A stretch of 64,000 nucleotides of DNA from Mesorhizobium jarvisii (GCF_003601985.1 NZ_QZXA01000014.1:56051-120050); one strand, 5' to 3'. Counted from the first letter of the stretch, positions 27,251-35,365 are shown. The notes: generated by a model not told the origin, from the sequence alone. Numbers and translations are program-made.

Positions 27251-27760
27251 TCACAGGTCGACTTTGGCGTTGTCGCCGACGTCTGGCTTCGAGCCCGTGA
27301 CGGCCGCGAACATCATTTTTGCCGTAGCAACGACCAATCCGGGGCTGTCCCACAACTCGCCTTCGTCGGGTTTGACTGTAATCAGTCGAATCTCGGGGTC
27401 GTCAGCGTTGTCCCACCAAGCCGCGTCGGTTTTCTCCCAGAGGTCGGCAATCTTCTTCCTGTCATTGGTCACCGCAGCGGAACCGGAGATGGTGGCGTAC
27501 TTGTAGTGCCTGCTGTCACTCCAGGCCAATGTCACTTTTGGATAGGTCGAAAGTTGCTTGTTCTTCGCGCTGTGATCATTGACGAGGAAATAGATGGCGT
27601 TTTCTTCTCGGGAGACGCGTGCGGAGAGCGGACGGGCACGATTGTATTGGCCGTCCCAGGTGACAAACATACAGATGTCGATTTCCTCGGCGAGTTTCCA
27701 GATGCGGTCCACCGCCTCGGCGGGTGTCAGTTCTGCCTGTTGCTCTCGACGCGTGACCAT
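27251..27760 (-). CDS. Pyridoxamine 5'-phosphate oxidase-family stress protein
   Basis: A 169-residue split-barrel protein of the 'general stress protein 26' group. Recognisable stretches are AVDRIWKLAEEIDICMFVTW, RARPLSARVSREENAIYFLV, SAKNKQLSTYPKVTLAWSDS and WWDNADDPEIRLITVKPDE. The start ATG 27760 is set by GGAGG seven bases upstream; an EcfG-type promoter lies 34 bases before it. Relatives bind FMN or a similar flavin; the enzyme activity is usually unknown. It is divergent from a small gene at 27891. Confidence 0.87.
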   Translation of the reverse strand: MVTRREQQAELTPAEAVDRIWKLAEEIDICMFVTWDGQYNRARPLSARVSREENAIYFLVNDHSAKNKQLSTYPKVTLAWSDSRHYKYATISGSAAVTNDRKKIADLWEKTDAAWWDNADDPEIRLITVKPDEGELWDSPGLVVATAKMMFAAVTGSKPDVGDNAKVDL

Positions 27761-27793
27761 AGCATGTCCTCCAAGGTGAATGTGCGGCCTTAG

Positions 27794-27818
27794 AACTTGC
27801 GTAGCGCCGCGACGTTCC
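27794..27818 (-). promoter_or_regulatory. EcfG-type stress promoter
   Basis: On the minus strand GGAAC (27814-27818), 16 bases, AGTT (27794-27797); upstream of the pyridoxamine-oxidase-fold gene. Confidence 0.55.
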
Positions 27819-27890
27819 ATGCTCGCTTTCAGGGCGGTCAGTTTTCCCTCGGACTGATTAGGAATAGGATCGCGCCGGGAGGCCTGATCG

Positions 27891-28091
27891 ATGCAGAGGT
27901 TCACCGTCGAGTTGGTACGTGACGGCAAAGCGGTGAAACGCGTCGCAATACTGGCTGAGAACGTTGTTGAGGCTGCGAAGATATGGGGACCAGTGACCAT
28001 CCCGCCCGGCGATGAGCCTGACATGGGCGAATGGATCAGAGTAACGCATCCTGATGACAGCACGGCAGCCTGGTTTGAGCTGGATCGTTAA
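27891..28091 (+). CDS. Small protein, unknown function (paralogue at 44652-44870)
   Basis: A 66-residue protein: MQRFTVELVRDGKAVKR at the start and GEWIRVTHPDDSTAAWFELD at the end. The 72-residue product at 44652-44870 shares the layout (FxVEV at the start, NEWIRVTELNG near the end), so both belong to one small family. No domain name is recognised. The start lies in the 130-base region shared with the divergent stress gene. Confidence 0.5.
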   Translation: MQRFTVELVRDGKAVKRVAILAENVVEAAKIWGPVTIPPGDEPDMGEWIRVTHPDDSTAAWFELDR

Positions 28092-28280
28092 GACGGCGCG
28101 ATAGATCGGTGGAGGACCACCTGTCTTCGCAAAAATCTCTGCCGTCTGGCGATCGACACAGCAACGGCCGCAACCATTCATCTCGCGGCGTCTTTTCCGG
28201 CGTCTGCACGTCGCCAGGGGTCGGGCGTGGTGCAAGCCCAGGGCGCGGTCGGCGTCCCCGTGGCGTGCGGCAAGTGCAGG

Positions 28281-28306
28281 GGAACAGAAGCTCAAATCCG
28301 AACGTT
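28281..28306 (+). promoter_or_regulatory. EcfG-type stress promoter
   Basis: GGAAC (28281-28285), 17 bases, CGTT (28303-28306), a full consensus match 25 bases before the ATG of the small exported protein. Confidence 0.75.
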
Positions 28307-28330
28307 CTAATGCGGTAAAGGAGCATAGAA

Positions 28331-28555
28331 ATGGTACGCCAAATCGCAATTATGGTAGCGCTGGTCATTCAGTTTTCAGGTTCGGCATTTGGAGACACCG
28401 CTCAATATTGGGTCGCTAAGGATGCCGTTTCGAAGCAGTGCGAGGTCGTCACAAAGAAGCCAGACGGAACCTTGGTCATAGCCCTTAGCAAGGCCACGTA
28501 TAAGACCGAGGCGGAAGCGAAGGATGCCTTGAAGAAGCTTCCAGATTGCAAGTGA
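28331..28555 (+). CDS. Small exported protein (paralogue at 42683-42904)
   Basis: A 74-residue protein with a signal peptide (MVRQIAIMVALVIQFSGSAFG) and a mature part with a conserved cysteine pair, AQYWVAKDAVSKQCEVVTKK and KKLPDCK. AAAGGAG precedes the ATG. The product at 42683-42904 is about half identical over the mature region, including YWVAKDA, CEVV and KKPDGT. The family seems restricted to rhizobia; function unknown. A consensus EcfG promoter lies directly upstream. Confidence 0.75.
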   Translation: MVRQIAIMVALVIQFSGSAFGDTAQYWVAKDAVSKQCEVVTKKPDGTLVIALSKATYKTEAEAKDALKKLPDCK

Positions 28556-29078
28556 CCCACTGCGGGCCGGCCCGCCTCAATTGTTGGACTTCGCCAACCA
28601 GCGCCGGTGCCCACAAACCGCGACAAGGGTTGCTACACAGCGCGCAGGGTATCGGTTTCCATGTCCGCCTGTGGGGCTTGAGGCGCGCGCTTGGAGTGAG
28701 CTGAGGTGAGGCTCGACAATGGGAACAAGCAATCGCCAATAGTGAGCTTCACCACGAATTCCTTAGTTTTTCACCGTCCCCTATCCGTGACAGCGATGAA
28801 GTATTTTGGAGCCGTGAAATGTCGTGGCCTGAGAACCTTGGCTTCAGCGGATCGGGCTCCAGATCCGCCAGCGCCAGGAGCGGATGTTTCCACAACTGCA
28901 TTCCGCCTTCACCAGCATATCTTCCCGCTCCCTCTAGTCGCGGCGAAACTCTGCGTTCCCTGAAACGGCTGATCGCCGCCGACAATGACCGGGACAGAGA
29001 CTGCAAGGATGGAAGCTCAGCTAGCAATCGCTCGGGCATGATGCGCCGGAAAATCCCTTGAGGAACAAGCGATTTGTT
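28556..29078. other. Gap with possible decayed gene
   Basis: No intact gene. Around 28950-29000 a plus-strand frame reads LRSLKRLIAADNDRD, and the decayed stretch near 31455-31485 carries the same KRLIAADN, so both may be remnants of one small family. Confidence 0.3.
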
Positions 29079-29468
29079 CTATGCAGGGTGCGCGATCAAC
29101 CATAGCAGCAGGATGAGAGCCGCTCCGAACGCAAACAGCATGTAGCCTGTCAGGAGCAGAAGGAGGGGGAAAAAGTCGCTGCGATAGGCAGCAACGATGA
29201 CGCGGGTTAGAGGATTGGGAATTTCATTGTCGAATAAGCCGTGTTGGTCGTCGACAACCTTTGGGATTCCATCTTGCGTTGTGGCCTCCGCCCGCTCTGA
29301 CTTCGCGGCCGCCTCCGCCTTCTCGGCCTCTAGAATTCTGCTTGCGCTATGGATTGCCGCCACGCGATCATCGGATGGATGGTCCCGTGCGACCGATTTG
29401 GCGAAGAGTTCGGCTCCGCTTGTGCCCATGGACAAATAAGCATCTTGCGGCACTTGACGTTCCCTCAT
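29079..29468 (-). CDS. Membrane-anchored small protein, unknown function
   Basis: A 129-residue protein. The first 95 residues are charged and Ala/Glu-rich (SRILEAEKAEAAAKSERAEA, likely helical); the end is one or two membrane segments (FFPLLLLLTGYMLFAFGAAL). ATG 29468 is supported by an EcfG-type promoter 45 bases upstream; the in-frame TTG at 29483 is less likely. No family recognised. Confidence 0.6.
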   Translation of the reverse strand: MRERQVPQDAYLSMGTSGAELFAKSVARDHPSDDRVAAIHSASRILEAEKAEAAAKSERAEATTQDGIPKVVDDQHGLFDNEIPNPLTRVIVAAYRSDFFPLLLLLTGYMLFAFGAALILLLWLIAHPA

Positions 29469-29510
29469 GGGACCTTGGTCCAATCAGTGTGCGACTGAAG
29501 TCTGCGACCA

Positions 29511-29537
29511 GGAACCATGCCGCTGTCTGAAAGTTCC
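29511..29537. promoter_or_regulatory. Bidirectional EcfG-type promoter
   Basis: A near-palindrome readable both ways. Minus strand: GGAAC 29533-29537, 16 bases, GGTT 29513-29516. Plus strand: GGAAC 29511-29515, 16 bases, AGTT 29532-29535. Each -35 element overlaps the -10 element of the other strand. Genes lie on both sides. Confidence 0.55.
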
Positions 29538-29579
29538 GCCGGGGGGCAAACGGTCGAGTCATCAGTGCCGGAGAGCGGT

Positions 29580-29810
29580 GTGCAAATTGGAGAGATTATC
29601 GCTAATGCCTTCGCCACTATTCTTCTAATAGGTCTTCTGGCAATAACGTTCTTAATTTCCGGAAAACAATTCGGGTCTCAACCGATGGTGCGAATGGTGA
29701 TTATCTTGCCGGTGGATCCGCTGAAAACAGCCGCGTTCCAGAAGAAATACTTAGACTTGCCAGTTAATTTTGACGTAGGCCTTATCCAGCCTCGACCCAC
29801 TGGTCGTTGA
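29580..29810 (+). CDS. Small membrane protein, unknown function
   Basis: About 76 residues with a membrane segment near the N-terminus (IIANAFATILLIGLLAITFL) and a short soluble tail. The longer frame opens at ATG 29517, but that start lies inside the promoter pair. GTG 29580 has GGAG six bases away and lies about 40 bases after the predicted plus-strand start site, so I prefer it. It is followed after six bases by another small gene. No family recognised. Confidence 0.4.
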   Translation: MQIGEIIANAFATILLIGLLAITFLISGKQFGSQPMVRMVIILPVDPLKTAAFQKKYLDLPVNFDVGLIQPRPTGR

Positions 29811-29816
29811 CGTTCA

Positions 29817-30008
29817 ATGCTTGTTAGACGTGAAAGCAGAAAGACGAAGCTCGAACGCCTGGCGGCGTCGATACCAAAGCACGAGTTTGAATTTCTGATG
29901 AAGCTTGGCCAAATGACGCGAGCGGAAACGTTGGCCCTGATCGAAAAGCATGACGGACACCGCACCGCAATTTATGCCGATCTCGCCAGTGTCGCCGCGC
30001 GCCGATGA
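29817..30008 (+). CDS. Small basic protein, unknown function
   Basis: A 63-residue basic protein. The second half (FLMKLGQMTRAETLALIEKH, then DGHRTAIYADLASVA) recalls the helical C-terminal part of DUF3606 proteins, such as the one at 33704-33892, but the match is weak. It probably shares a transcript with the preceding membrane-protein gene. Confidence 0.4.
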   Translation: MLVRRESRKTKLERLAASIPKHEFEFLMKLGQMTRAETLALIEKHDGHRTAIYADLASVAARR

Positions 30009-30139
30009 ATGGTCGGCCTCTCCGTGGCCTGGTGCCGGTCTTCAAGCGCCAACAAACACCAGTTTCCTTTCACGGTCGCGCGTCATGAGCGGCGCTTCGA
30101 TGCGCTGTCGAACGTTGAGTTTCGACAGCACCCGGTCAT

Positions 30140-30217
30140 GTGGCGGTTAAAGTGATAGAAGCCTGCGGAGAGAGGGTCCTCCGCATGGTCGATGAGGCAG
30201 GAGAACTAACCCGATAG
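30140..30217 (+). pseudogene. Decayed copy of the small gene at 53906-54103
   Basis: The frame VAVKVIEACGERVLRMVDEA then GELTR ends at a premature TAG. It aligns with VEVIEVCGEWFVRVVDGDEE then LTR of the intact 65-residue protein at 53906-54103. The upstream 15 residues and downstream 25 residues have no counterpart. Confidence 0.55.
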
Positions 30218-30227
30218 CGTGCGGCCT

Positions 30228-30413
30228 TCATGGAGGCTCGACCTCACCCGGCCGGTTGAGTTCAGCCAGCAAAATCTCAGTCGCTTTTTTGAGCCGCTGT
30301 TCCCTTAACCGGGCGGTCTTTGCCTCCCTGGCTTGCCGCTCTGCATCAAGTACGAGCCTGCTTTCTCGATCTGCTCTCTCTATCCTTTCGCGATCAACCT
30401 TCCGACGTTTCAT
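30228..30413 (-). CDS. Small charged helical protein, unknown function
   Basis: A 61-residue, highly charged protein (MKRRKVDRERIERADRESRL, then helical repeats rich in Arg, Glu and Ala). AGGAGG lies six bases before ATG 30413, which decides the start over the longer in-frame ATG at 30590. A decayed paralogue lies at 32018-32229, and both genes have GGAACAATTTAA upstream. Function unknown. Confidence 0.6.
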   Translation of the reverse strand: MKRRKVDRERIERADRESRLVLDAERQAREAKTARLREQRLKKATEILLAELNRPGEVEPP

Positions 30414-30689
30414 CCGCAACCTCCTTCGACCAGACGGGCCAAAAAAGGCTGACTTTTTAAATTGTTCCCGACGAAATTTTCCGCTTCTTACATCATTTGT
30501 TATTGAGCGCTGCCGCGCCGAGCGTTGAGCCCTGAAGGACTGTTTCGGTGCTGACTCACTGATTGCCAGATCCTCGGATCCGGCGTCCATCTCGCCCGCA
30601 ACAGGCTGACATGGTCAAAAGTCCATCGGTCCTACCGGCTGACGGCGCCTGCAGAGATCGGACCCAATGATGCGCCGCGCTACAAAATC

Positions 30690-31205
30690 GAATCTACTGA
30701 TGAAGGCCCTTTCTTCAAGGTTGGGGACGATGGCAATCACGAGCAGCGCAAGGTTGATGGTGGCTGGTTCCGTTCTTGGGCGAAGGAAATGCCCAAGGCG
30801 GCTATGTTCAACGGCAGGATTGAAGGATCGACACGGCGCCGGCCTTTCGGGACGCCTTCAAGTCGAAGTGCTGCCTGATCCCGATGGCTTCTAAGAATGG
30901 GCGATTTCGCCGGCCGACGGCAAGAAGGATCCTTGGCAAATCTATTTGCCTGCGCACGCGCCCTTTTTCCGTTTGCCGGACTCTGGGCGTAGAACTCCAA
31001 TCTTGACGTCGCCGGCTGCACCATCCTCACCGCGTCCGCCGGCGAGCCGATGAAGAACCTGCACGATCGACAACCGGTCATCCTCGACCGGGCCTGTTAT
31101 GAAGCCTGGCTCGACCGGCGACGCCGGGGGAATACTTCAATTCGACCGTCATCACACAAGCAGCCGAATGACCACCCTGCCTTGGTCGGGCCGATCGATC
31201 CGCTG
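30690..31205 (+). pseudogene. SOS response-associated peptidase (SRAP), decayed
   Basis: Pieces of a second SRAP protein appear in different frames in the correct order: GGWFRSWAKEMPKAAMFNGR near 30760-30820, then FRDAFKSKCCLIP, then a KKDPW...IYLPAHAPFF-like stretch, then AGCTILTASAGEPMKNLHDR and QPVILDRACYEAWLD near 31010-31120. At least three frameshifts are needed to join them, so this is a dead gene. Confidence 0.65.
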
Positions 31206-31329
31206 TGAGCGACGAACCGATCAAGCTTGCCGAAGGCATGACGGCGGCGCCGCGGCAAAGTAGACGGATCGAAAATCACGTTGGCTCTTTTTCGAGCATT
31301 GAACACGGCGACAGGCATTTGGCGGCGGC

Positions 31330-31560
31330 GAGATGATTGGTCGACCATGAGAAGAGGACGAATATCCCGACCGCGTCATCGACTGCCAGGAGGCGTGGAG
31401 CCCGGCTTCCAAGTCATCGTCGACTGTATGCTGGAAGCCGGCTGGTCGCGCGCCGAAAGCGGCTGATCGCGGCCGACAACATGACCCAGAAAGAGAGCGC
31501 CAGGACGCTTATGCGGTTCGCCGTAACGGGAGGATTGTATTCCTCGCCTCGATCTTGATT
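31330..31560 (+). pseudogene. Decayed small gene
   Basis: EEDEYPDRVIDCQEA, GVEPGFQVIVDCMLEAGWSR, KRLIAADN and DAYAVRRNGRIVFLAS occur one after another in different frames, giving a protein-like but broken sequence. I cannot name the family. Confidence 0.4.
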
Positions 31561-31567
31561 GCAACGG

Positions 31568-31770
31568 TTATTCAAGCAGGCCGGGATCGTAATGCAATCG
31601 CGTCGACGATCGTTCGATGGAGGCTATCGATTCTTCATCGACTTCGCCGCGCTTGATGCCAAGCGCCTTGGCTTGTGCGTGAACTCGTCGACGGAGATGA
31701 CATCGGCCTTCGCCGTTAGGAACGTTGTCGGCCAGCCATTGATCCAGGGAGTTGATCCTCGCGTGCTCAT
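31568..31770 (-). pseudogene. DUF768 protein, decayed
   Basis: From ATG 31770 the pieces MSTRG, INSLDQWLADNVPN, ADVISVDEF, AKALGIKRGEVDEES, TIVDAIA and LHYDPGLLE follow in three alternating frames. Together they spell a DUF768 protein, a family typical of Mesorhizobium. Several frameshifts separate the pieces. Confidence 0.6.
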
Positions 31771-31849
31771 ACCCAACAAGCTCGGCAAATCCGAGTTGGC
31801 CGGCTTGGCCTGGCCGCTCGCTGTGGCCATGTAAATCCCTCTAGCCACG

Positions 31850-32017
31850 CGTGGGCAGACTCCTGCCAGAAATAGGGCACTGCTCGCTCCTTGCCGTCTT
31901 TGCGGCCTGAACGCCGTACATCCAGGCGTAGCTGGTGCGCTCTTGATCCTTCTTGGCAACGGCCATGTACTTCCGTCCTTCCCGCAGCAGCTTCGCGTGA
32001 TCCGAAGCCAGTTGGCC
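31850..32017 (-). pseudogene. Decayed small gene
   Basis: One frame reads LASDHAKLLREGRKYMAVAK and ERTSYAWMYGVQAAKTARSE, then the reading continues in another frame (YFWQESAHAWLEG). It looks protein-like and broken. Family unknown. Confidence 0.35.
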
Positions 32018-32229
32018 TCAGTCGACTTCGATAATTTTCCGCGACGGCTTTTTGGCGGGCGCCCGGCGCCTTTTGACGGGAGCTGGACTCTCCGCGGGCT
32101 GGGCCGAAAGACGTAGCGCCCGCAATCGCGCCGTCTTTGCATTTCGCGCATTCGTCTCCGCTTCGACTAACAGCCTCGCTCTCGATCGGCCCGCTCGATG
32201 CGCTCTTTGTCGATCCGTCGTTGGGTCAA
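32018..32229 (-). pseudogene. Frameshifted paralogue of the gene at 30228-30413
   Basis: From TTG 32229 (preceded by AGGGAGGG) the frame reads TQRRIDKERIERADRE, then a one-base shift leads to ARLLVEAETNARNAKTARLR and a basic, proline-rich tail ending KIIEVD. The first 40 positions align with RRKVDRERIERADRE and LVLDAERQAREAKTARLR of the intact copy. Confidence 0.55.
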
Positions 32230-32273
32230 GATAGCCCTCCCTTGGCTAACTGACCTATGAAATCATCACTTGC

Positions 32274-32645
32274 TTAAATTGTTCCTCGTTGGTCTCCGGC
32301 GGCCAATTTCGTGACCGCGCCAACGATATCGAGGATACCCGCCGGCTTCACTAGGAACGTGCCTGATCGGAAAGCGTCGTCGACCTCTGTCGGTGCCAGA
32401 GCCGAATGCACAATGAAGGGTACGCCGTCTGCACGAAGTTTCTTAGCCACATCGACGCATTGGCCGTCGCTAAGGAGAATGTCTAGAATTGCGACATCCG
32501 GCCGACGAGTATCGAGGAAACCGGCGGCTTGGGCGCATGACCTCGCTGTTGCGACGAGATATCCGGCTTCCGCCAGCAAGACCTCCAGGTCCCAACTGAT
32601 CAACTCTTCGTCTTCAAGCACAAGCACAAGGGGCGCCAGCATCAT
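32274..32645 (-). CDS. Single-domain response regulator
   Basis: A 123-residue receiver domain with no output domain. The acidic pocket is in VLVLEDEELISWDLE, the phosphorylation aspartate is in RPDVAILDILLSDG, and the conserved lysine in TFLVKPAG. It lacks the TGY-type motif of the FAT-GUY regulators that feed the general stress response; the equivalent place reads GVPFIVHSAL. No kinase gene is adjacent, although a kinase-like fragment occurs at the right end of the window. Partner unknown. Confidence 0.83.
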   Translation of the reverse strand: MMLAPLVLVLEDEELISWDLEVLLAEAGYLVATARSCAQAAGFLDTRRPDVAILDILLSDGQCVDVAKKLRADGVPFIVHSALAPTEVDDAFRSGTFLVKPAGILDIVGAVTKLAAGDQRGTI

Positions 32646-32691
32646 GGAAATAGAGATAGCTTGTCGCGGGAAGGGATCAAGACGGATTCGC

Positions 32692-33577
32692 TCACCGCCG
32701 CTCCGGACACCGACCGTCTGCGGATTGATCCTCTTCCCGGAAGTCCTGCAGGGAAGCGTGCCGCAAATCCTCTTCGCCGCGCAAGTGCTTCACGCGGCCA
32801 ATGATGCCGGGCTTGACCCATTGCGTCGCCGGCCGCTTCATGCCCTTGGGCGCCGGCCCGGCATGCTCCTGGACCCGCTTCCACAGCCGCTCGCGGATAC
32901 CCTGGCCCGAGGTGATGAAAGCCGAACCGATATAGCGGCCGGTCGCCCGATCGGCCATCAGGGCGAAGGCAGGCTTGCCGGCTTCACGCTCGACGCCAAG
33001 CACTTCGTATTCGTCTATGGAGTAGCATTTCGCCTTTAGCCAATTCGTCGAAGGGCCGCTGCGGTATTTGCTGTCACGGCGCTTCGATACCATTCCCTCG
33101 AGGCCAGCCTTGTCGAGGAGATGAAAGATTGCCGTGGCCTCGCCCGGCAGTGGCTCGCTGAACTGGATCCGACCGCCGGGCTCGATCATGCCGGCAAGGA
33201 TCTCCCGACGCTCCTCGAGCGCCATGTCGCGCAAATCATGGCCATTGAGGTGCAGCAGGTCGAAGGCGACGAAATAGAGGTCATGCTGGCGACGCATGAT
33301 CGCCTTTCGCAGTTCGCCGAAGTCGGAAAGGCCAGCGTCGTTCGGAACGATGATCTCGCCGTCGACCATGGCATTTTCCGCGCCGAGGCTCTTCGCCTCC
33401 TGCACCAGGTCGCGATATGCAGTTATGGCCGTTGCGGGTGTAGATGCGTGCCCCGTCTTCGTCGATGATGAGCTGCGAACGGTAGCCGTCGAACTTGACT
33501 CCGTGAATCCAACCATCGCCTTGCGGAGGCTGCTCGACAAGGGTGGGCATCAAGGGCGAGACGAACTTCAAACGCAT
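32692..33577 (-). pseudogene. ATP-dependent DNA ligase, frameshifted
   Basis: The N-terminal part from ATG 33577 reads MRLKFVSPLMPTLVEQPPQG and WIHGVKFDGYRSQLIIDEDG, with the nucleotidyl-lysine motif KFDG. Near 33430 the match jumps frame and continues YRDLVQEAKSLGAENAMVDG, then LEGMVSKRRDSKYRSGPS and KCYSIDEYEVLGVEREAGKP to a stop at 32692. Together they would make a complete ligase catalytic core of the LigD/LigC type (about 295 residues). A single frameshift breaks it; the adjacent decay argues for a pseudogene, but a sequencing error is possible. Confidence 0.7.
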
Positions 33578-33703
33578 CTATGGAACTCTTACCAGCCGAG
33601 ATTCAATTAGCTACAGCTAAAATAGTTCCGCGCCTGGAAATGCCCAGCGAAACAAATTGACCTGACGCGCGTTGCGGTCGAATCGCAGCTTGGGAGAACC
33701 ATC

Positions 33704-33892
33704 ATGCCTGACGACAAGAACAAGCTTGGCTATCACGATCGAAGCCGCGTGAGCGGCGACGAGGAATACGAGGTCGGCTATTTCGCGAGCAAATTCGGCC
33801 TGTCTATCCCGCAGGTTCGGCAGTTGATCGCAAAGCACGGCAACGACCGCGACACGCTGGAACGGGAAGCCGAGGCCCTCAAGGGTCGGTAA
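33704..33892 (+). CDS. DUF3606 protein
   Basis: A 62-residue DUF3606 protein: MPDDKNKLGYHDRSRVSGDE, EYEVGYFASKFGLSIPQVRQ, LIAKHGNDRDTLEREAEAL. The ATG has GGGAGAA upstream. DUF3606 proteins are small helical proteins, frequent in rhizobia, of unknown function. Related segments occur at the C-terminus of the protein at 59150-59719 and in a fragment at 60227-60345. Confidence 0.85.
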   Translation: MPDDKNKLGYHDRSRVSGDEEYEVGYFASKFGLSIPQVRQLIAKHGNDRDTLEREAEALKGR

Positions 33893-34341
33893 GAAGATAC
33901 CTCGTCCCAGGTGGAACATCATGCCGACGAAGTTCCACGTCCGTCGTATGGTGGGTCGGGTTGCTGGGTTCGCGCGATCGGAAGCCTCGGATGCGATGCC
34001 TGCAAAGCTTTGGTGCGCACACGTTCGATTCCTGCGACCTGAAAAGGCGCCGCGCCATCAAAGGCCAAGAGGCGGATCGACCAGTTCCGCGGTGCCTCTG
34101 TATATAGCAACGAAGCTGGTGGCCCGGCGGTTGAAGATTTGGGCTACTAGGTCGGCAGCCGGGCCTAGGCGGCGGTTTGTTGAGGTATAATGCTTGCCGG
34201 CGGCTAGGGCCAAAACGCGCCCAGCCCACTGGGCTGGCATCATTCGAACGGATAGGCTAGCTGGGCGACGCACTATCGAAGCAGCGAGCGACCCACCGGC
34301 ACATGGTCGCGCCCCGCAGCCGGCGCGACTGTTGGGGATCT
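33893..34341. other. Gap without a recognisable gene
   Basis: Several overlapping open frames exist on both strands but none has a recognisable domain, ribosome site or promoter. Confidence 0.4.
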
Positions 34342-34545
34342 TTAGTCAATGCCTGGCTCTACAGTCGGCCCAGAACGCGGGATCCGGGTTTCTTCGGCTA
34401 TAACGAGAAGCGCCTCCAACGTGACGGCGATACCGGACATCAGTGCGGAAATATCAGTGTTCCCGCCGGGCAACGCGAGTTCGTCCGCCCGGCTTTGCAT
34501 GCTCGTGCTCAGTTCCTTGAGCTTCCGGCGCAGGTCGTCATCCAT
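34342..34545 (-). CDS. Small protein, unknown function
   Basis: A 67-residue protein (MDDDLRRKLKELSTSMQSRA, then NTDISALMSGIAVTLEALLV). The start at 34545 is decided by a consensus EcfG promoter ending 31 bases upstream; the longer in-frame ATG at 34662 lies before that promoter. It overlaps the stop of the preceding small gene (ATGGATGA). Helical, no family recognised. Confidence 0.55.
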   Translation of the reverse strand: MDDDLRRKLKELSTSMQSRADELALPGGNTDISALMSGIAVTLEALLVIAEETRIPRSGPTVEPGID

Positions 34546-34750
34546 AGTCGCTCTCTGTTTTGAGGCCCGCACAGGAACGCGCCCGTAGACAACCAGTTCC
34601 GCCTTGCTGGCTATCAAACCCGCGTATTTGCAACGGTGACGCTTGAGCCGGAAAAAGGTCAACGCCGACGGCAGAGGATGCCCAAACGCATAGTCCGAAG
34701 GCTGTCGCGAAGGAGATCAGAAGGGCGGTCGCGATAGGCAGACGATGCAT
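34538..34750 (-). CDS. Possible small exported protein
   Basis: A 70-residue frame with a signal-peptide-like start (MHRLPIATALLISFATAFGL) and a soluble tail. Its stop overlaps the ATG of the next gene by eight bases. The tail, however, is encoded by the promoter of that next gene. A truncated copy of its 5' region lies at 35273-35365. Uncertain. Confidence 0.35.
   Translation of the reverse strand: MHRLPIATALLISFATAFGLCVWASSAVGVDLFPAQASPLQIRGFDSQQGGTGCLRARSCAGLKTESDYG
34574..34600. promoter_or_regulatory. Bidirectional EcfG-type promoter
   Basis: Minus strand: GGAAC 34596-34600, 16 bases, CGTT 34576-34579 (full consensus). Plus strand: GGAAC 34574-34578, 16 bases, AGTT 34595-34598. Same symmetric layout as 29511-29537. 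The minus reading serves the gene starting at 34545; no plus-strand gene is evident. Confidence 0.6.
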
Positions 34751-34820
34751 GGCGGGGCTTGTCCTCCTTTGTTGCAGACCCGCCCACAACCTTCTGCAAC
34801 CTGATATGTTCTCCACAAAG
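34723..34820. repeat. Imperfect direct repeat, copy A
   Basis: About 95 bases shared with 35273-35365: GGCGGTCGCGAT, GATGCATGGCGGGGC, CTTTGTTGCAG and TTCTCCA occur in the same order and spacing. Read on the minus strand, the unit covers the ribosome site and first codons of the small exported-protein frame. Confidence 0.55.
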
Positions 34821-35272
34821 TGTTTACCCTGATGGGATGGTTAAAGAACTGTTTCGACCCGTTCGTGCTGGTGCCCGGTCGCCCCCTACGCGTGGATTTC
34901 GGCTTCACGGCCACTGACGCGGCATTCTTCGCAGCCTCGCTCGCGGCCGCGACGGACGGGAGTTCGGTTCGAATCGCTTGTGTATCGCGACTGATCCCCG
35001 ACCTGGGGCTCAGCGTTTGACTGACGCGTCGGATTGAATCATTGCAAGCTCCTGCTTCGCGCAGCAAACGATTGGCCGTGGCAGGTCGAAAGTGTCGACT
35101 TTGTCCACGACCGATGAAAGAGCAGCGCCGGTTTAGCCAGGTGGATCCTTGGCCTTTGTTTTTCGGGGTTTGGGATTTCCTAGCAGCGGCGCCTGAGAGC
35201 CTGGAACAGGTCAATCGGATGACCAGAGGTTGCTCATACACAAGCCCGTGGGCAGCAACGTGCTTGTCAGAT
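34821..35272. other. Gap between the two repeat copies
   Basis: No recognisable gene. Long open frames on both strands here are not supported by any motif. Confidence 0.4.
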
Positions 35273-35365
35273 GGCGGTCGCGATTGATAGGCGATGCATG
35301 GCGGGGCGAGCGCTCTTTGTTGCAGCTCTGTCAACCACCCGCAATCTGACCGTTCTCCAATGCTA
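35273..35365. repeat. Imperfect direct repeat, copy B
   Basis: Second copy of the unit at 34723-34820. On the minus strand it starts MHRLSIATA like copy A but meets a stop directly afterwards, so only copy A keeps the reading frame. Confidence 0.55.

Noticed and set aside
34717..35334. A 205-codon minus-strand frame spanning both repeat copies
   Set aside because: It reads through two similar non-coding units and has no recognisable domain; its ends resemble each other only because of the duplication.
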